DNA from: a virus
Virus record (IMG/VR): IMGVR_UViG_3300046318_000171
Span: 27,239-91,238 of that record
Strand: one strand, 5' to 3'
Length of the DNA: 64,000 bases
This document shows, piece after piece, positions 6,823 through 14,552 of the stretch (position 1 is its first letter; the number at the start of each line of letters is the position of its first letter). The position numbers were made by a program, and so were the translations under genes. The notes below the pieces were generated by a model. The model did no database searches. It saw only the letters and a program-made list of their open reading frames with translations, and had not been told where the DNA came from.

Positions 6823-7039
6823 ACCACAGGGCTACACACAGGCAGTTGTTGACATTTTGAACTCACAGCTTGGGCAGTCAATTACTCAAGCGTTCACGGC
6901 TGGTGAAGAACACGAGCGTAAACGCATCATCAGTTTGCTTAGTCACTTGCACGACGAGTATACTGACGACTACGGCTACACCATGGAATCCATGGCAATC
7001 TCTAACGCCATTGACCGTATCAAAGGAATCACAAAATGA
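6815..7039 (+). CDS. Small helical protein related to the 'ERERI' family (74 aa)
   Basis: Starts at 6815 after GAGGAAACAA. Central AGEEHERKRIISLLSHL resembles the ERERIIxLL motif of 4980-5132 and of the three leftward genes near 22400-23100, and the C-terminal AIDRIKGITK parallels their AIAAIKGENK endings. Likely the same helical family. Function unknown. Its stop overlaps the next start (ATGA). Confidence 0.7.
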   Translation: MSEPQGYTQAVVDILNSQLGQSITQAFTAGEEHERKRIISLLSHLHDEYTDDYGYTMESMAISNAIDRIKGITK

Positions 7040-7161
7040 GTAAGCACAAACGTCAGTTGTCTGTACTAGGATGGGTAATCTACTTCCTAGGAAGAACAAT
7101 CAAAGTACTACTACACCTACAGAGCTCGATAATGATGGCTCAGGAACGGAGAAAAAAATAA
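7036..7161 (+). CDS. Very small basic protein with one hydrophobic segment (41 aa)
   Basis: ATGA coupling with the preceding gene, and its TAA overlaps the next ATG. Basic N-terminus (MSKHKRQ), a hydrophobic stretch LSVLGWVIYFLG, then a basic C-terminus ERRKK whose codons (GGAGAAAAAAA) serve as the next ribosome-binding site. Could be a small membrane-associated peptide. Function unknown. Confidence 0.55.
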   Translation: MSKHKRQLSVLGWVIYFLGRTIKVLLHLQSSIMMAQERRKK

Positions 7162-7523
7162 TGGATGAAGAAAGATACCTGTCCCCAGAGAGCATGATGA
7201 AAATGATTGACGCTCTGGCTGTCGAAGTAATCAGAGCCGGTGAAGCGGAGTCATACCTAATCAACAACGAACTACTCACCAACGAACAGGTGACCACGGT
7301 AATGAAGGCCAACACCTTCCTGACTGTGTTCGCTACGTTGTTGCTACGCATTGTTGAGCGAGAGAAACCTGAGTTCGCCAAAATGATTTTAGACATCTGG
7401 ATAGACAGCCCAGTCAAGAACCTAGTACGCCTAGCCTTTGCTGAAGAGATTGAGGCAGCAGTTGCCCACATCGCTGACGGCATCAACGAACTAGAGCAGC
7501 TAATCAACCGCAAGGATGATTAG
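7161..7523 (+). CDS. Helical acidic hypothetical protein (120 aa)
   Basis: The ATG at 7161 overlaps the previous stop and follows GGAGAAAAAAA; a longer reading from 7071 is rejected because it would lie over the previous gene. All-helical sequence with regular Leu/Ile heptads (EEIEAAVAHIADGINELEQL), probably a coiled coil. No family recognised. Confidence 0.7.
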   Translation: MDEERYLSPESMMKMIDALAVEVIRAGEAESYLINNELLTNEQVTTVMKANTFLTVFATLLLRIVEREKPEFAKMILDIWIDSPVKNLVRLAFAEEIEAAVAHIADGINELEQLINRKDD

Positions 7524-7675
7524 TGAAGGCTATCAACGGAACTAAAGTGTTCGGGTGGTGCATGTTTCCTATGAGCGACGCCCAACACAAACTCTGTAAA
7601 CTAACCAACATCAATGCCGACGGCACTACACGCACCTGTGAATGCCCCTGCCACAAGGAGAAAACAAATGAATAA
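7523..7675 (+). CDS. Small Cys-rich protein (50 aa)
   Basis: GTG start overlapping the preceding TAG (TAGTG). Five cysteines: C13, C25 and the cluster C39-x-C41-x-C43-H44, typical of a small metal-binding knuckle. The gene ends within the ribosome-binding site and start of the next one. Function unknown. Confidence 0.6.
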   Translation: MKAINGTKVFGWCMFPMSDAQHKLCKLTNINADGTTRTCECPCHKEKTNE

Positions 7676-7835
7676 AGACATCAAAGCACTGATAGATGGC
7701 TTAGCCGTTGGGCTAGGCTTTGTGGGTGTGACGGGCTTTGCAATAGACGCAAGCAAATGGCCCACACTATTCCTGCTTATCTCAATATCCATGGCACTAC
7801 CAATCGCAACACGACTAAAGGAACACGATGAGTGA
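7668..7835 (+). CDS. Small membrane protein (55 aa)
   Basis: Starts at 7668 after AAGGAGAAAACAA. Two hydrophobic segments, about residues 10-26 (LAVGLGFVGVTGFAI) and 31-46 (PTLFLLISISMALPIA), are joined by a short loop, with a basic C-terminus. Two-helix hairpin layout compatible with a small inner-membrane protein. Whether it is a holin, superinfection factor or something else cannot be told. Confidence 0.65.
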   Translation: MNKDIKALIDGLAVGLGFVGVTGFAIDASKWPTLFLLISISMALPIATRLKEHDE

Positions 7836-8052
7836 TGAAAAAGAAATGCGCAAGATTCAAAAACTAGCCGAGGCGCAGGGCTGGACAGTTACCAAAACCA
7901 GTAAGAACCACACCAAGTGGCTATCCCCACTAGGCGGCATGGTAATCAGTTCCGCTACCCCATCTGACCGTAGGACCCTGACGCACCTTAAGCGTGACCT
8001 ACGTGTCAACGGCTTCATTGACATCACCCGACAGAACAAGAGGAGGAAATAA
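7828..8052 (+). CDS. HicA-like (YcfA/dsRBD-fold) protein
   Basis: A 74-residue protein with the HicA pattern: helix KIQKLAEAQGWTVTKT, then strand-turn KNHTKWLSP (His as in the HicA catalytic position), a second strand GGMVISSATPS and a closing helix TLTHLKRDLRVNGF. HicA proteins are RNA interferases normally paired with a HicB antitoxin; no HicB-like gene adjoins it, so it may be an RNA-binding protein that has lost or never had toxin function. It overlaps both neighbours by a few bases. Confidence 0.6.
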   Translation: MSDEKEMRKIQKLAEAQGWTVTKTSKNHTKWLSPLGGMVISSATPSDRRTLTHLKRDLRVNGFIDITRQNKRRK

Positions 8053-8342
8053 TGGATGAACTAATAGACGACTCAGTCGACTTTACGCAAGCAAAGTGTG
8101 CGACTAAATCTGATGCTTGGGAAATCTTCTTCCCAGAAGGCAAGGAAGTACCAGCCAAGATTCGCTACGCTAAGGCCCTATGTGGTCAGTGCCCGGTTGC
8201 TATTGCCTGTCTTACCAAGGCTATGGGCATGGGTGCCGAACTACACGGTATCTGGGCCGGAACTACTCAGATTGAACGCAACCGTATGCGCAAGGACTTG
8301 AACTTGCTTGAGCTTCACGTCAAGAGTTTGCCAACATCCTAA
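8052..8342 (+). CDS. WhiB-family Fe-S transcription factor
   Basis: Contains the WhiB signature: C16, then C44-x2-C47-x5-C53 for a [4Fe-4S] cluster, followed by the turn HGIWAG and a basic segment (IERNRMRKDL). WhiB proteins are restricted to Actinobacteria and their phages and act by binding the primary sigma factor and promoter DNA. At 96 residues it is full length. Last gene of the rightward operon, ending 10 bases before the bidirectional terminator. In mycobacteriophages such proteins alter host gene expression (for example TM4 WhiB); a similar role is inferred. Confidence 0.93.
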   Translation: MDELIDDSVDFTQAKCATKSDAWEIFFPEGKEVPAKIRYAKALCGQCPVAIACLTKAMGMGAELHGIWAGTTQIERNRMRKDLNLLELHVKSLPTS

Positions 8343-8351
8343 TGGGTAAAA

Positions 8352-8385
8352 GAAAACCCCCCTGTGTAATAGCAGGGGGGTTTTC
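8352..8385. terminator. Bidirectional Rho-independent terminator
   Basis: A 13-bp perfect stem, GAAAACCCCCCTG (8352-8364) with CAGGGGGGTTTTC (8373-8385), and an 8-base loop. Six G-C pairs are followed by TTTT read in either direction. It lies exactly between the converging ends of the rightward operon (8342) and the leftward one (8395), so it should stop both. Confidence 0.93.
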
Positions 8386-8394
8386 CACTAACGC

Positions 8395-10440
8395 TTATGC
8401 GTTGTCTTTAATCAACTTAATCTCACAAGCGTCTGTGGTGCAGTAAGCCTCGCCAATAGCGTCGATACCTAGTCCAGCATAGACTCCAGAGAAATCAATA
8501 GGGAACAACTGCTTTGAGTACTCATCATACACGTCCTCAGTAATCTGAGTGTACGGCATCTGAGGGTACGTGTCATTGCCCATAGGCAAGAACGACACAG
8601 TCTTCAACTGACCATCGTACATGTGCAGCGCAGTACCTACCGAGTCCGATTCCTTTTCAGCATCAAAGGTTACAGTAACCGACACCGAGTTGTCTGACCA
8701 GTAACGCTGTGCCTGAGCAGCCAACGCCATCTTCTCGTAGATTGAAACTTCCTTCTCTGAACGCTTAGCGTCAGACTTGATAGGGAAGAATACAACAGAC
8801 GTAGTGTCTGGAGACTCTGACGCCGGTTCAATACGGTACTGAGCCATCTTAAACAACGCCAACATAGGGTCGCTGTTCGAGAAACGAATAGCACGCAAGA
8901 AGAATTTACCACCCGCAGTCCAGTGAACACCTGGACTTTCGCCAGCCAAAATAGACACAGTGCCTGAAGGCTTAACCGTAGTCATCTTAATTGACTCACG
9001 GATACCTAGCCATTCACTGTACGTCTTGTCGTACTCCTTAACCACACCATAACCTTCATCCATCCACTCACGTAGAGTCTGCATACCACGGTTGTCTGCG
9101 AAGTTAGCCACGCCACTGATTGATGTACCAATGCGGCGGTTGCGCTGCATAATTGCGTTGGTCTCTTCCCAGTGGGTAGGTAGCAAGGTCACAGTCTTTG
9201 CGTAGAGGTAAGCAAACTTGAGGGTACGCTTGAAGTCCTCTAGGCTGTCGTGACGGTTCAAGTAGGTCTCAACCAAGGTGCACATCTCAAAGCTTTCAAG
9301 GCTCTGCTCTGCACAAGGGTTGTAGCCAACTACACGGCGGTCCTTGTTGTTTACCGGGTCGGCAAGACGGCCATACTTACGGCTAACATCCATCCAGATA
9401 ACTCCTGGCTCACCGTTACGAACAATTCCGTCAACAATTGGCGAGAAGTCAGTGCCAACACAAACATCAACGCTGTTGTTCGACATCCATGCCCAGCCTG
9501 GGTTGTTAGGGTCGTACGAGTTACGGTCAGGGAATACATCAGCGTTCTTAAGGTTCAAGAAGTCTGCGTCGTCAATACGGCCAATCAATAGCTCCGCTGA
9601 ACGACGTACGTTACCTGAAACTACACAGACACCAATCATGTTGCCGATGTCTGCAATGTCCTTACGAGTTAGCTGCTCACCAGCACGGCCAATGAACATC
9701 TTGCGGATGTGTGCGTGCAAACGCTCCAACGGCTCACTACCTGCTGCGGTTCCACCAAAGGTCTTGATAGGAGCACCGTATGGGCGAATCTGTGAGTAAT
9801 CAAACTCAATCAACTTCTGCTCTGGCTTTAGGAACGAGTTAATCAACGCTACGGTTGACTCCTGCCAGCCTTCACGAGTGTCTGGGATTTCGTAGCTAGA
9901 TACGCCTGATGGCTCGTAAATCTCGAACCCCTTGTCCGCACCCTTGTCATCGAACCCTACACCAACGCCTAGCATCGACGCTTCCATTAGGAAACCAAAT
10001 GGCTTGGCTGGGTTGTTCTTGGTCATTTCGTTAGTTGAAACAAACGCACAGTTCTGTAGGGCTGCTGAATTCTTCTGGGTGTTAACAATGTCAGTGCCCA
10101 TTACCCATAGGCCACGGCCCGGTGGAGTCCACTTCAAATTGAATAGGCGGTCAAACGCCTCTTTTGCTGATGCTGCCGCTTTTGCGTCGCTCCATGGAAG
10201 GCGGCTAGACTTAGCCCAGTCCTTCTGCAATGAATACATGCCGTTGATTACACGCTCACACACTTCCGCCCAAGTTTCCTTGGTGTCGTCTTCTTTCTTA
10301 CGGCTGTATGTTCTGAGGAATGTAATCTCGCCTACTGAGTTTCCTGCTACGTCTGCGTAACCAAACGGCGGCTTCTTGTCCTTGTAACCTGCGACGAACT
10401 CGCTCGCTAACTGGAATGAAAAATTAGTCATAACCACCAT
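8395..10440 (-). CDS. nrdJ: Class II (adenosylcobalamin-dependent) ribonucleoside-triphosphate reductase
   Basis: Makes deoxyribonucleotides from ribonucleotides using B12. 681 residues, slightly shorter than the Lactobacillus monomeric RTPR. Visible landmarks: KPPFGY near the N-terminus, C131 in NCAFVST (redox partner), SMLGVGVGFDD, and NPCAE with C376 and C387, which keep the 11-residue spacing of catalytic Cys408 and Cys419 in the Lactobacillus enzyme, plus the C-terminal shuttle pair C667-x4-C672. So it is the monomeric RTPR type. Two in-frame ATGs (10440 and 10431) are possible; GGTGG lies before the second. Last gene of the leftward transcript. Supplies DNA precursors oxygen-independently. 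Confidence 0.95.
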   Translation of the reverse strand: MVVMTNFSFQLASEFVAGYKDKKPPFGYADVAGNSVGEITFLRTYSRKKEDDTKETWAEVCERVINGMYSLQKDWAKSSRLPWSDAKAAASAKEAFDRLFNLKWTPPGRGLWVMGTDIVNTQKNSAALQNCAFVSTNEMTKNNPAKPFGFLMEASMLGVGVGFDDKGADKGFEIYEPSGVSSYEIPDTREGWQESTVALINSFLKPEQKLIEFDYSQIRPYGAPIKTFGGTAAGSEPLERLHAHIRKMFIGRAGEQLTRKDIADIGNMIGVCVVSGNVRRSAELLIGRIDDADFLNLKNADVFPDRNSYDPNNPGWAWMSNNSVDVCVGTDFSPIVDGIVRNGEPGVIWMDVSRKYGRLADPVNNKDRRVVGYNPCAEQSLESFEMCTLVETYLNRHDSLEDFKRTLKFAYLYAKTVTLLPTHWEETNAIMQRNRRIGTSISGVANFADNRGMQTLREWMDEGYGVVKEYDKTYSEWLGIRESIKMTTVKPSGTVSILAGESPGVHWTAGGKFFLRAIRFSNSDPMLALFKMAQYRIEPASESPDTTSVVFFPIKSDAKRSEKEVSIYEKMALAAQAQRYWSDNSVSVTVTFDAEKESDSVGTALHMYDGQLKTVSFLPMGNDTYPQMPYTQITEDVYDEYSKQLFPIDFSGVYAGLGIDAIGEAYCTTDACEIKLIKDNA

Positions 10441-10493
10441 TTCTTGAATTGTCTGAATACCCCGATTGGGGGACTTCTATTGTCGGTGGTTTT

Positions 10494-10523
10494 ACTCTAC
10501 AGTGCTTCTACTAATTTGGTCAA
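10494..10523 (-). promoter_or_regulatory. Candidate sigma70-type promoter before the reductase gene
   Basis: On the minus strand TTGACC (10523-10518) and TAGAGT (10499-10494) are separated by 18 bases, 5/6 and 4/6 matches to the -35 and -10 consensus. The gap between 10441 and 10603 is the largest in the leftward half, which leaves room for a separate promoter. Prediction from consensus only. Confidence 0.35.
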
Positions 10524-10585
10524 GAACCAAAATACTTCACCCAGTTTTGAATGCCATGCTGTTCCAACACTCAATACCGCCTAAT

Positions 10586-10620
10586 ATCAGATAGCCCGTA
10601 AACCTAGTTCTCTATCTGAT
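10586..10620 (-). repeat. Inverted repeat over the end of the upstream gene
   Basis: ATCAGATAG (10586-10594) and CTATCTGAT (10612-10620) form a perfect 9-bp stem around a 17-base loop that contains the stop codon of the 10604-12079 gene. No U-run follows on the minus strand, so termination is doubtful; it may stabilise the 3' end or reduce read-through into the reductase. Confidence 0.4.
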
Positions 10621-12079
10621 TACGGATAATCATGGTGGTTTTCTCTTCGCCTAACCCTGCCTGCTGGTCCTTAACGGCCTGCACACGGTCACCAAAAATC
10701 GCACTCAAAACACCCTGTCCAGCACTACGCTGCGCAGTAATCTGGATGAACTCTTTGTTCTCGTCCAGCTCTTTAATATTCTTCAACATCTTCTGATAAC
10801 GGTCAATCTCTTGCGACACGTTTGGGTCTGCGTATCCACCGTTCAATTCTTCTGCAAACCGCATAAACATTACTCTCTGGGCCTGCATCTCCAACATTGC
10901 GGTATTCAATGCACGCAACTGTTCAGGGGTCTTAACCTCTACTGGCAGACTAAACGCACAGGTGTTTTGCGGCTTAAATGCAGGGCAATTTGACGCTACA
11001 AAACAGGTGTCGCACTGGCGCAAACTGGTCACATTTGAACTAACAACAACGCTGTCTTTGAGGACATCAACACCGTTTTCGGTTTCCACAACCTGCTTGA
11101 CTTGGTACCCCAAAACAGGCATTGAAACGACCTCTTCTGGGTCTCTTTGGACCACTTCTGAGCGTTCAACTTTCCGCATCTCCGACCCACTGTTATTAGA
11201 CGACCCCCCACCCATTTCCATCAAACCCGTGTATAGGGTGTCGTCACTCTTATCAGATAGGAACGGGTTATTATTGGTTGTCATGTTGCCTTCTAACTGT
11301 AAATATGACCAAACGGCTACTTTAGTCGCTTCGGTTGTGTCGTCGTCTACGAACTTTTTGAAATCTAGCCCAGCTCGGTCCAACGTCGCCTTGTATCTCG
11401 GTCGGGCCTGGGCTTTCATTTTTTTTGGGTATCGAACCAGCTTCATTCCATCCCAAATGATTGTCTCACCATTTCTCATTGGTGACAACCACGACAGTGT
11501 GCTTGTGGTTGTAAACGGAATACTCCTCAGGTTATCCGGTTTGGCCACTGCAAGGCCGTGGAACCGTGTTTGATACTTTTGGACTAAACTACGTGTAATC
11601 CCCGCTAATGCCGTCACAGCGTCTACAGCGGCTCCTGGGAGGGCAATGTTCTGGTACTCCTCTGCCCACTGACTTATCACCGGCAAACCGTACGCTTCGT
11701 GCCACACCACCCACAACTTAGGGTCGTTCTCAAATGCGGCTCGTTGCTGCTTAATCCACGGCAATCCCATTACCTGGCTGTCAAACTCAACCCAGCCCTC
11801 AATACGGTCGTAATTTAGGGCGATAAACTCTTCATACTCGGCCGCATAATCCTCTAACTCGGCCCTTGACAGGTTGGCTTTATCCGCCTGAGTTGCCCCC
11901 GAGTCTACCCACACTTTCATCTCTGGCAGGAAATGCTCACCAATTAGATACGCCTTGTTCTTAGGCAACCCACGCTTCTTCAACCCCCAGTAATTCAACA
12001 TTACGTGTTGAACACCGCTCTTCTCCAATAGGGTGCGGTTTGACGGGATTTCTACGCCCCCAAAAATTACCCTACTCAA
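10604..12079 (-). CDS. Probable two-domain protein: TGT-like TIM barrel plus Cys-rich C-terminal region
   Basis: 491 residues. The first 240 residues recall the phage tRNA-guanine-transglycosylase-like (DpdA/TGT superfamily) TIM barrels: strand-ending KVWVDSGA (residues about 55-62), a long helix EDYAAEYEEFI, VEFDSQVMG, and STLSWLSPMRNGE, where relatives have a 'STSWL.G.R.G' motif. A Ser/Asn-rich linker (about 275-310) follows, then a region with CDTC, NCPAF and NTCAF cysteines and a helical C-terminus. No queuosine or 7-deazaguanine synthesis genes are nearby, so base modification is speculative. The upstream HAD-like gene overlaps its start by eight bases. Confidence 0.4.
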   Translation of the reverse strand: MSRVIFGGVEIPSNRTLLEKSGVQHVMLNYWGLKKRGLPKNKAYLIGEHFLPEMKVWVDSGATQADKANLSRAELEDYAAEYEEFIALNYDRIEGWVEFDSQVMGLPWIKQQRAAFENDPKLWVVWHEAYGLPVISQWAEEYQNIALPGAAVDAVTALAGITRSLVQKYQTRFHGLAVAKPDNLRSIPFTTTSTLSWLSPMRNGETIIWDGMKLVRYPKKMKAQARPRYKATLDRAGLDFKKFVDDDTTEATKVAVWSYLQLEGNMTTNNNPFLSDKSDDTLYTGLMEMGGGSSNNSGSEMRKVERSEVVQRDPEEVVSMPVLGYQVKQVVETENGVDVLKDSVVVSSNVTSLRQCDTCFVASNCPAFKPQNTCAFSLPVEVKTPEQLRALNTAMLEMQAQRVMFMRFAEELNGGYADPNVSQEIDRYQKMLKNIKELDENKEFIQITAQRSAGQGVLSAIFGDRVQAVKDQQAGLGEEKTTMIIRNQIEN

Positions 12080-12557
12080 AATTCAACGTTTCTGTTCTGC
12101 TCAGACGGGCGTCCTGCGTGCGCAAAATGTTCTGTTGCTTGATGGCCTCTTCGATGTCGTTCCATGCTCGAACCTTCTTTGGGGCATCCGGGCGGAACTC
12201 TACACGGGTGTACGATGGCACACCGAACATGGCGCTTGGGATACCCATGTCAAACGCATACGCCCATAATGATGGGTCGTTGGTGATAAACAAATCTACT
12301 GGCCCTCGGCTACGGGCGAACTTAATCTGGCGTTCTTTGAGGTTCTCGTCAACTAGGCTTACTGAACCGTCAACGATACGGTCATAATCTACTACCTTGT
12401 TGTTGTCCAACCAGTGGACTATCTCAGCTTCTGTGCCTGGCCCCATGAACGTCAATGCGTTGTACACGCTGAGTGTACCAACCATCAGGATTCCTGTTCC
12501 GATTGGTTCGTCTTTTTGACCTTTGAGTACGCCGTCTATGTCTACGAGTATTTGCAT
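12072..12557 (-). CDS. HAD-like phosphatase
   Basis: The N-terminus MQILVDIDGVL carries the HAD motif I (D-x-D-G), where the first Asp is the nucleophile. Further on, DLFITNDPSLWAYAFDMGIP resembles the late motif around the second metal ligand. At 161 residues it is a small, capless HAD, comparable with nucleotidases or polynucleotide-kinase phosphatase domains. Substrate unknown; placed next to a nucleotidyltransferase-fold gene and a TGT-like gene, so nucleotide or RNA end processing is possible. Confidence 0.6.
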   Translation of the reverse strand: MQILVDIDGVLKGQKDEPIGTGILMVGTLSVYNALTFMGPGTEAEIVHWLDNNKVVDYDRIVDGSVSLVDENLKERQIKFARSRGPVDLFITNDPSLWAYAFDMGIPSAMFGVPSYTRVEFRPDAPKKVRAWNDIEEAIKQQNILRTQDARLSRTETLNFE

Positions 12558-12566
12558 GGTTTTATC

Positions 12567-13445
12567 CTATTGGTTGCGGTGCAACGCCGCCCGTCTAATT
12601 AACGTACTTGTTGACGGCAATTCAACTCCGTACAACTCCTGGGCGTTGCTGGTGAGGTAACGTCGCAACGACCTCAAATCTTGAACTGTTCCTGCACGCT
12701 TGCCTGCCTGCCAACGGTAGTTGTGGAAATCTCCGTACCCTGAACCTGTTGGCGAAAACGCCATTGAACGGTTCTCGTGAATCTGGGTGTACAATGCGTT
12801 GGCCTGCTGTGCAGCTGCGGTCAATCGAACTTCTGCGTTACGCTTCATCGGCTCATTGTGGGCCATCTGAATGTCGTTCACGGCCTGGGTTACCCTTGTA
12901 CGGGCCTGTGTGGCCTGCTGACGGTCGTTCTCGACAATCTGGTCCCACTCAGCGTTCTTAGGTGCCTGGGCGTTAGGGTCCGGTGTGACGGTCCACTCGT
13001 CGTACTTCAAATCGTACGCTGCGTATGGGTTAATCGTGCGGATGTCTGTCGCAATCGGGTTGACGTAAAATGTCAACTCGTAACCGTTCCAGTTCTCTGT
13101 CTGACCGTGCAATTCCTCGTGGAATTCTTCATTCATCTGCTCAGAGATTTCCTTGTCCAACAAACCTGCAAACTCTGGGTTTGCCTTGCGGAACTGAACG
13201 AAATCGACTCCGACCAAACAGTCTAGGTCACGTGGCTCACGTGCTGCTGACCACTGGTACGATACACCGCTACCTGCTAACCAGGCGTGTGCCCAAATGT
13301 CCGAGTGGCGGTACTTCAGCGATAGAAAATCTTTTAAAACACTCAACACACCTGTTCGTGCCCATGAGCGCAGGTGACGACTCTCAAACAACTTAGGGTC
13401 TAGTTCTTGCGCAGGGGCACTGAAATAGGACGTTGGAATAGTCAT
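12567..13445 (-). CDS. Putative nucleotidyltransferase-fold protein
   Basis: 292 residues. AGSGVSYQW followed by EPRDLDCLVGVDF (about residues 56-77) fits the pol-beta-type nucleotidyltransferase signature 'GS-(x)n-DhD', with a third acidic strand position possible around GYELTFYVNP. The remainder is helical and Gln/Ala-rich (a long coiled-coil region about 165-225), ending in a basic segment. Substrate unknown; annotation of related actinophage proteins as nucleotidyltransferases supports the guess. The start codon lies within a perfect inverted repeat (13436-13455). Confidence 0.5.
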   Translation of the reverse strand: MTIPTSYFSAPAQELDPKLFESRHLRSWARTGVLSVLKDFLSLKYRHSDIWAHAWLAGSGVSYQWSAAREPRDLDCLVGVDFVQFRKANPEFAGLLDKEISEQMNEEFHEELHGQTENWNGYELTFYVNPIATDIRTINPYAAYDLKYDEWTVTPDPNAQAPKNAEWDQIVENDRQQATQARTRVTQAVNDIQMAHNEPMKRNAEVRLTAAAQQANALYTQIHENRSMAFSPTGSGYGDFHNYRWQAGKRAGTVQDLRSLRRYLTSNAQELYGVELPSTSTLIRRAALHRNQ

Positions 13446-13455
13446 AGGACTATTC
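13436..13455 (-). promoter_or_regulatory. Hairpin enclosing a start codon
   Basis: GAATAGTC-ATAG-GACTATTC on the plus strand is a perfect 8-bp inverted repeat with a 4-base loop. On the minus strand, the ATG of the 12567-13445 gene straddles the loop and the second arm, and the previous gene's TAG begins at the first arm. Folding would hide the start codon, which also lacks a clear Shine-Dalgarno, so translation may depend on read-through from upstream. Confidence 0.5.
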
Positions 13456-13739
13456 TATTCGGCTACAGTGGTGCTTTCTGGGTTAATTCCACGCTCTTTT
13501 AGCTTGTCCTTGATGACATCTGCTGGCGTAGTTACCGGCGGCATCAGGGTAGCAATGACCTTACTGGCCACACGGTCAGCCAACAACCCCATCTCAAACT
13601 CGTCAGCAATCTGCTTGGCGGCCTGGTACACGTCGTAGTTTGTTGCTACTCGTTCCGCTACCGGCATCTCTTCTGGCATCTCTGCGTACGAGGTTAGTGT
13701 GCCATCTTTGTTAACTGTGATTAGGAAAAAAGTCTCCAT
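13455..13739 (-). CDS. Hypothetical protein (94 aa)
   Basis: Start overlaps the upstream stop (TAATG). Contains EEMPVAERVATNYDVYQAA and a helical KQIADEFEMGLLADRV segment, then VIKDKLKERGINPEST. Alpha-helical and soluble; no cysteines or membrane segments. No recognised family. Confidence 0.7.
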   Translation of the reverse strand: METFFLITVNKDGTLTSYAEMPEEMPVAERVATNYDVYQAAKQIADEFEMGLLADRVASKVIATLMPPVTTPADVIKDKLKERGINPESTTVAE

Positions 13740-14308
13740 TAGTACATACCCATAATCTTTCTCTTTCGCTGAACTACTTCGCCGTGGTATGGGCAGAAGT
13801 GGCAGGTGTAAATCTTTGGACCATCTAGGTGCTCAGGCTTTGGCAGGCCCAGCTCTCCACGCTCTTTGGCGGTGTCTGGCAACAGACGCTTTGATGGTTT
13901 CTGGTAATCGTCGCAGTCATTCTTTGGCTGGTTGTGTTTCATCCAGCACTCCATTGCGTCTTCCGCAAACTGCATCTTAGTTTCGTAGAATGACTTGTCT
14001 GGGTCGATGTCGTCTAGACCTCGTGACCCGCCCTTACCCAACTGGTCAAGGACTGCCCTGCGCTCTTCTGGGTTGCCCCATACTTTTACTGGGACTTTAA
14101 ATAGTTTACCAACGTGTGGGTCGCCTGAAGGAAACTTGTGCTTCTCTAGGGCAATCTCTAACAGGTAATCCTGGTCTGAACGGCCTTCGTGGTCAGGGAG
14201 TTCTTCCCATGTCTCACAAACCATGCAACGTAGCAAACGGATGATGGGCCCCTCAATTGGTTTAGAACCAATCAGGGGCTTTCCATCCGGCGAAATCAAA
14301 CCACTCAT
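13739..14308 (-). CDS. Zinc-binding hypothetical protein (189 aa)
   Basis: Two cysteine pairs, CMVC near residue 30 and CHFC near residue 170 followed by a His, probably come together as a single zinc site. The middle part contains many Lys/Asp and a motif DAMECWMKHNQPKNDCDDY. The protein does not match a family I know. It is translationally coupled on both sides (TAATG). Confidence 0.7.
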   Translation of the reverse strand: MSGLISPDGKPLIGSKPIEGPIIRLLRCMVCETWEELPDHEGRSDQDYLLEIALEKHKFPSGDPHVGKLFKVPVKVWGNPEERRAVLDQLGKGGSRGLDDIDPDKSFYETKMQFAEDAMECWMKHNQPKNDCDDYQKPSKRLLPDTAKERGELGLPKPEHLDGPKIYTCHFCPYHGEVVQRKRKIMGMY

Positions 14309-14484
14309 TAAATGGCTCCGTGACGCTTAATCCACGCCTGACCTTCTGTGGTCTTCAGGTCCTGCTCACGCTTAGCTTCAAGAGCTCTCTGGGCCTTCTC
14401 GTGGGCCTCTGAACCGCTCATTGGTCGTGGTGCATCTCCACGGGTCCACATCATAATTCCTAGGTGGGGTGCTTCAGTGCTCAT
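14308..14484 (-). CDS. Small hypothetical protein (58 aa)
   Basis: ATG at 14484 preceded by AAGGAGAACAAC; stop overlaps the next start. Contains MMWTRGDAPRPMSGSEAHEK followed by a charged helix AQRALEAKREQDLK. Polar and soluble. Unrecognised, but the strong ribosome-binding site and coupled stop support it. Confidence 0.68.
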   Translation of the reverse strand: MSTEAPHLGIMMWTRGDAPRPMSGSEAHEKAQRALEAKREQDLKTTEGQAWIKRHGAI

Positions 14485-14512
14485 GTTGTTCTCCTTATCA
14501 GTGATACGAATT

Positions 14513-14541
14513 AGTGTAACCAGTTAACGGCTTCCGCACAA
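14513..14541 (-). promoter_or_regulatory. Weak candidate promoter
   Basis: Minus-strand TTGTGC (14541-14536) and TACACT (14518-14513) with 17-base spacing, in a 68-base gap before the strong ribosome-binding site of the 14308-14484 gene. Match to consensus is partial (3/6 and 4/6), so this is only a suggestion. Confidence 0.25.
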
Positions 14542-14552
14542 GGGGCGTAAAA

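Noticed and set aside
10962-11573. Plus-strand open frame of about 200 codons opposite the TGT-like gene
   Set aside because: Mirror frame of a well-supported leftward gene; no start signal and no domain.
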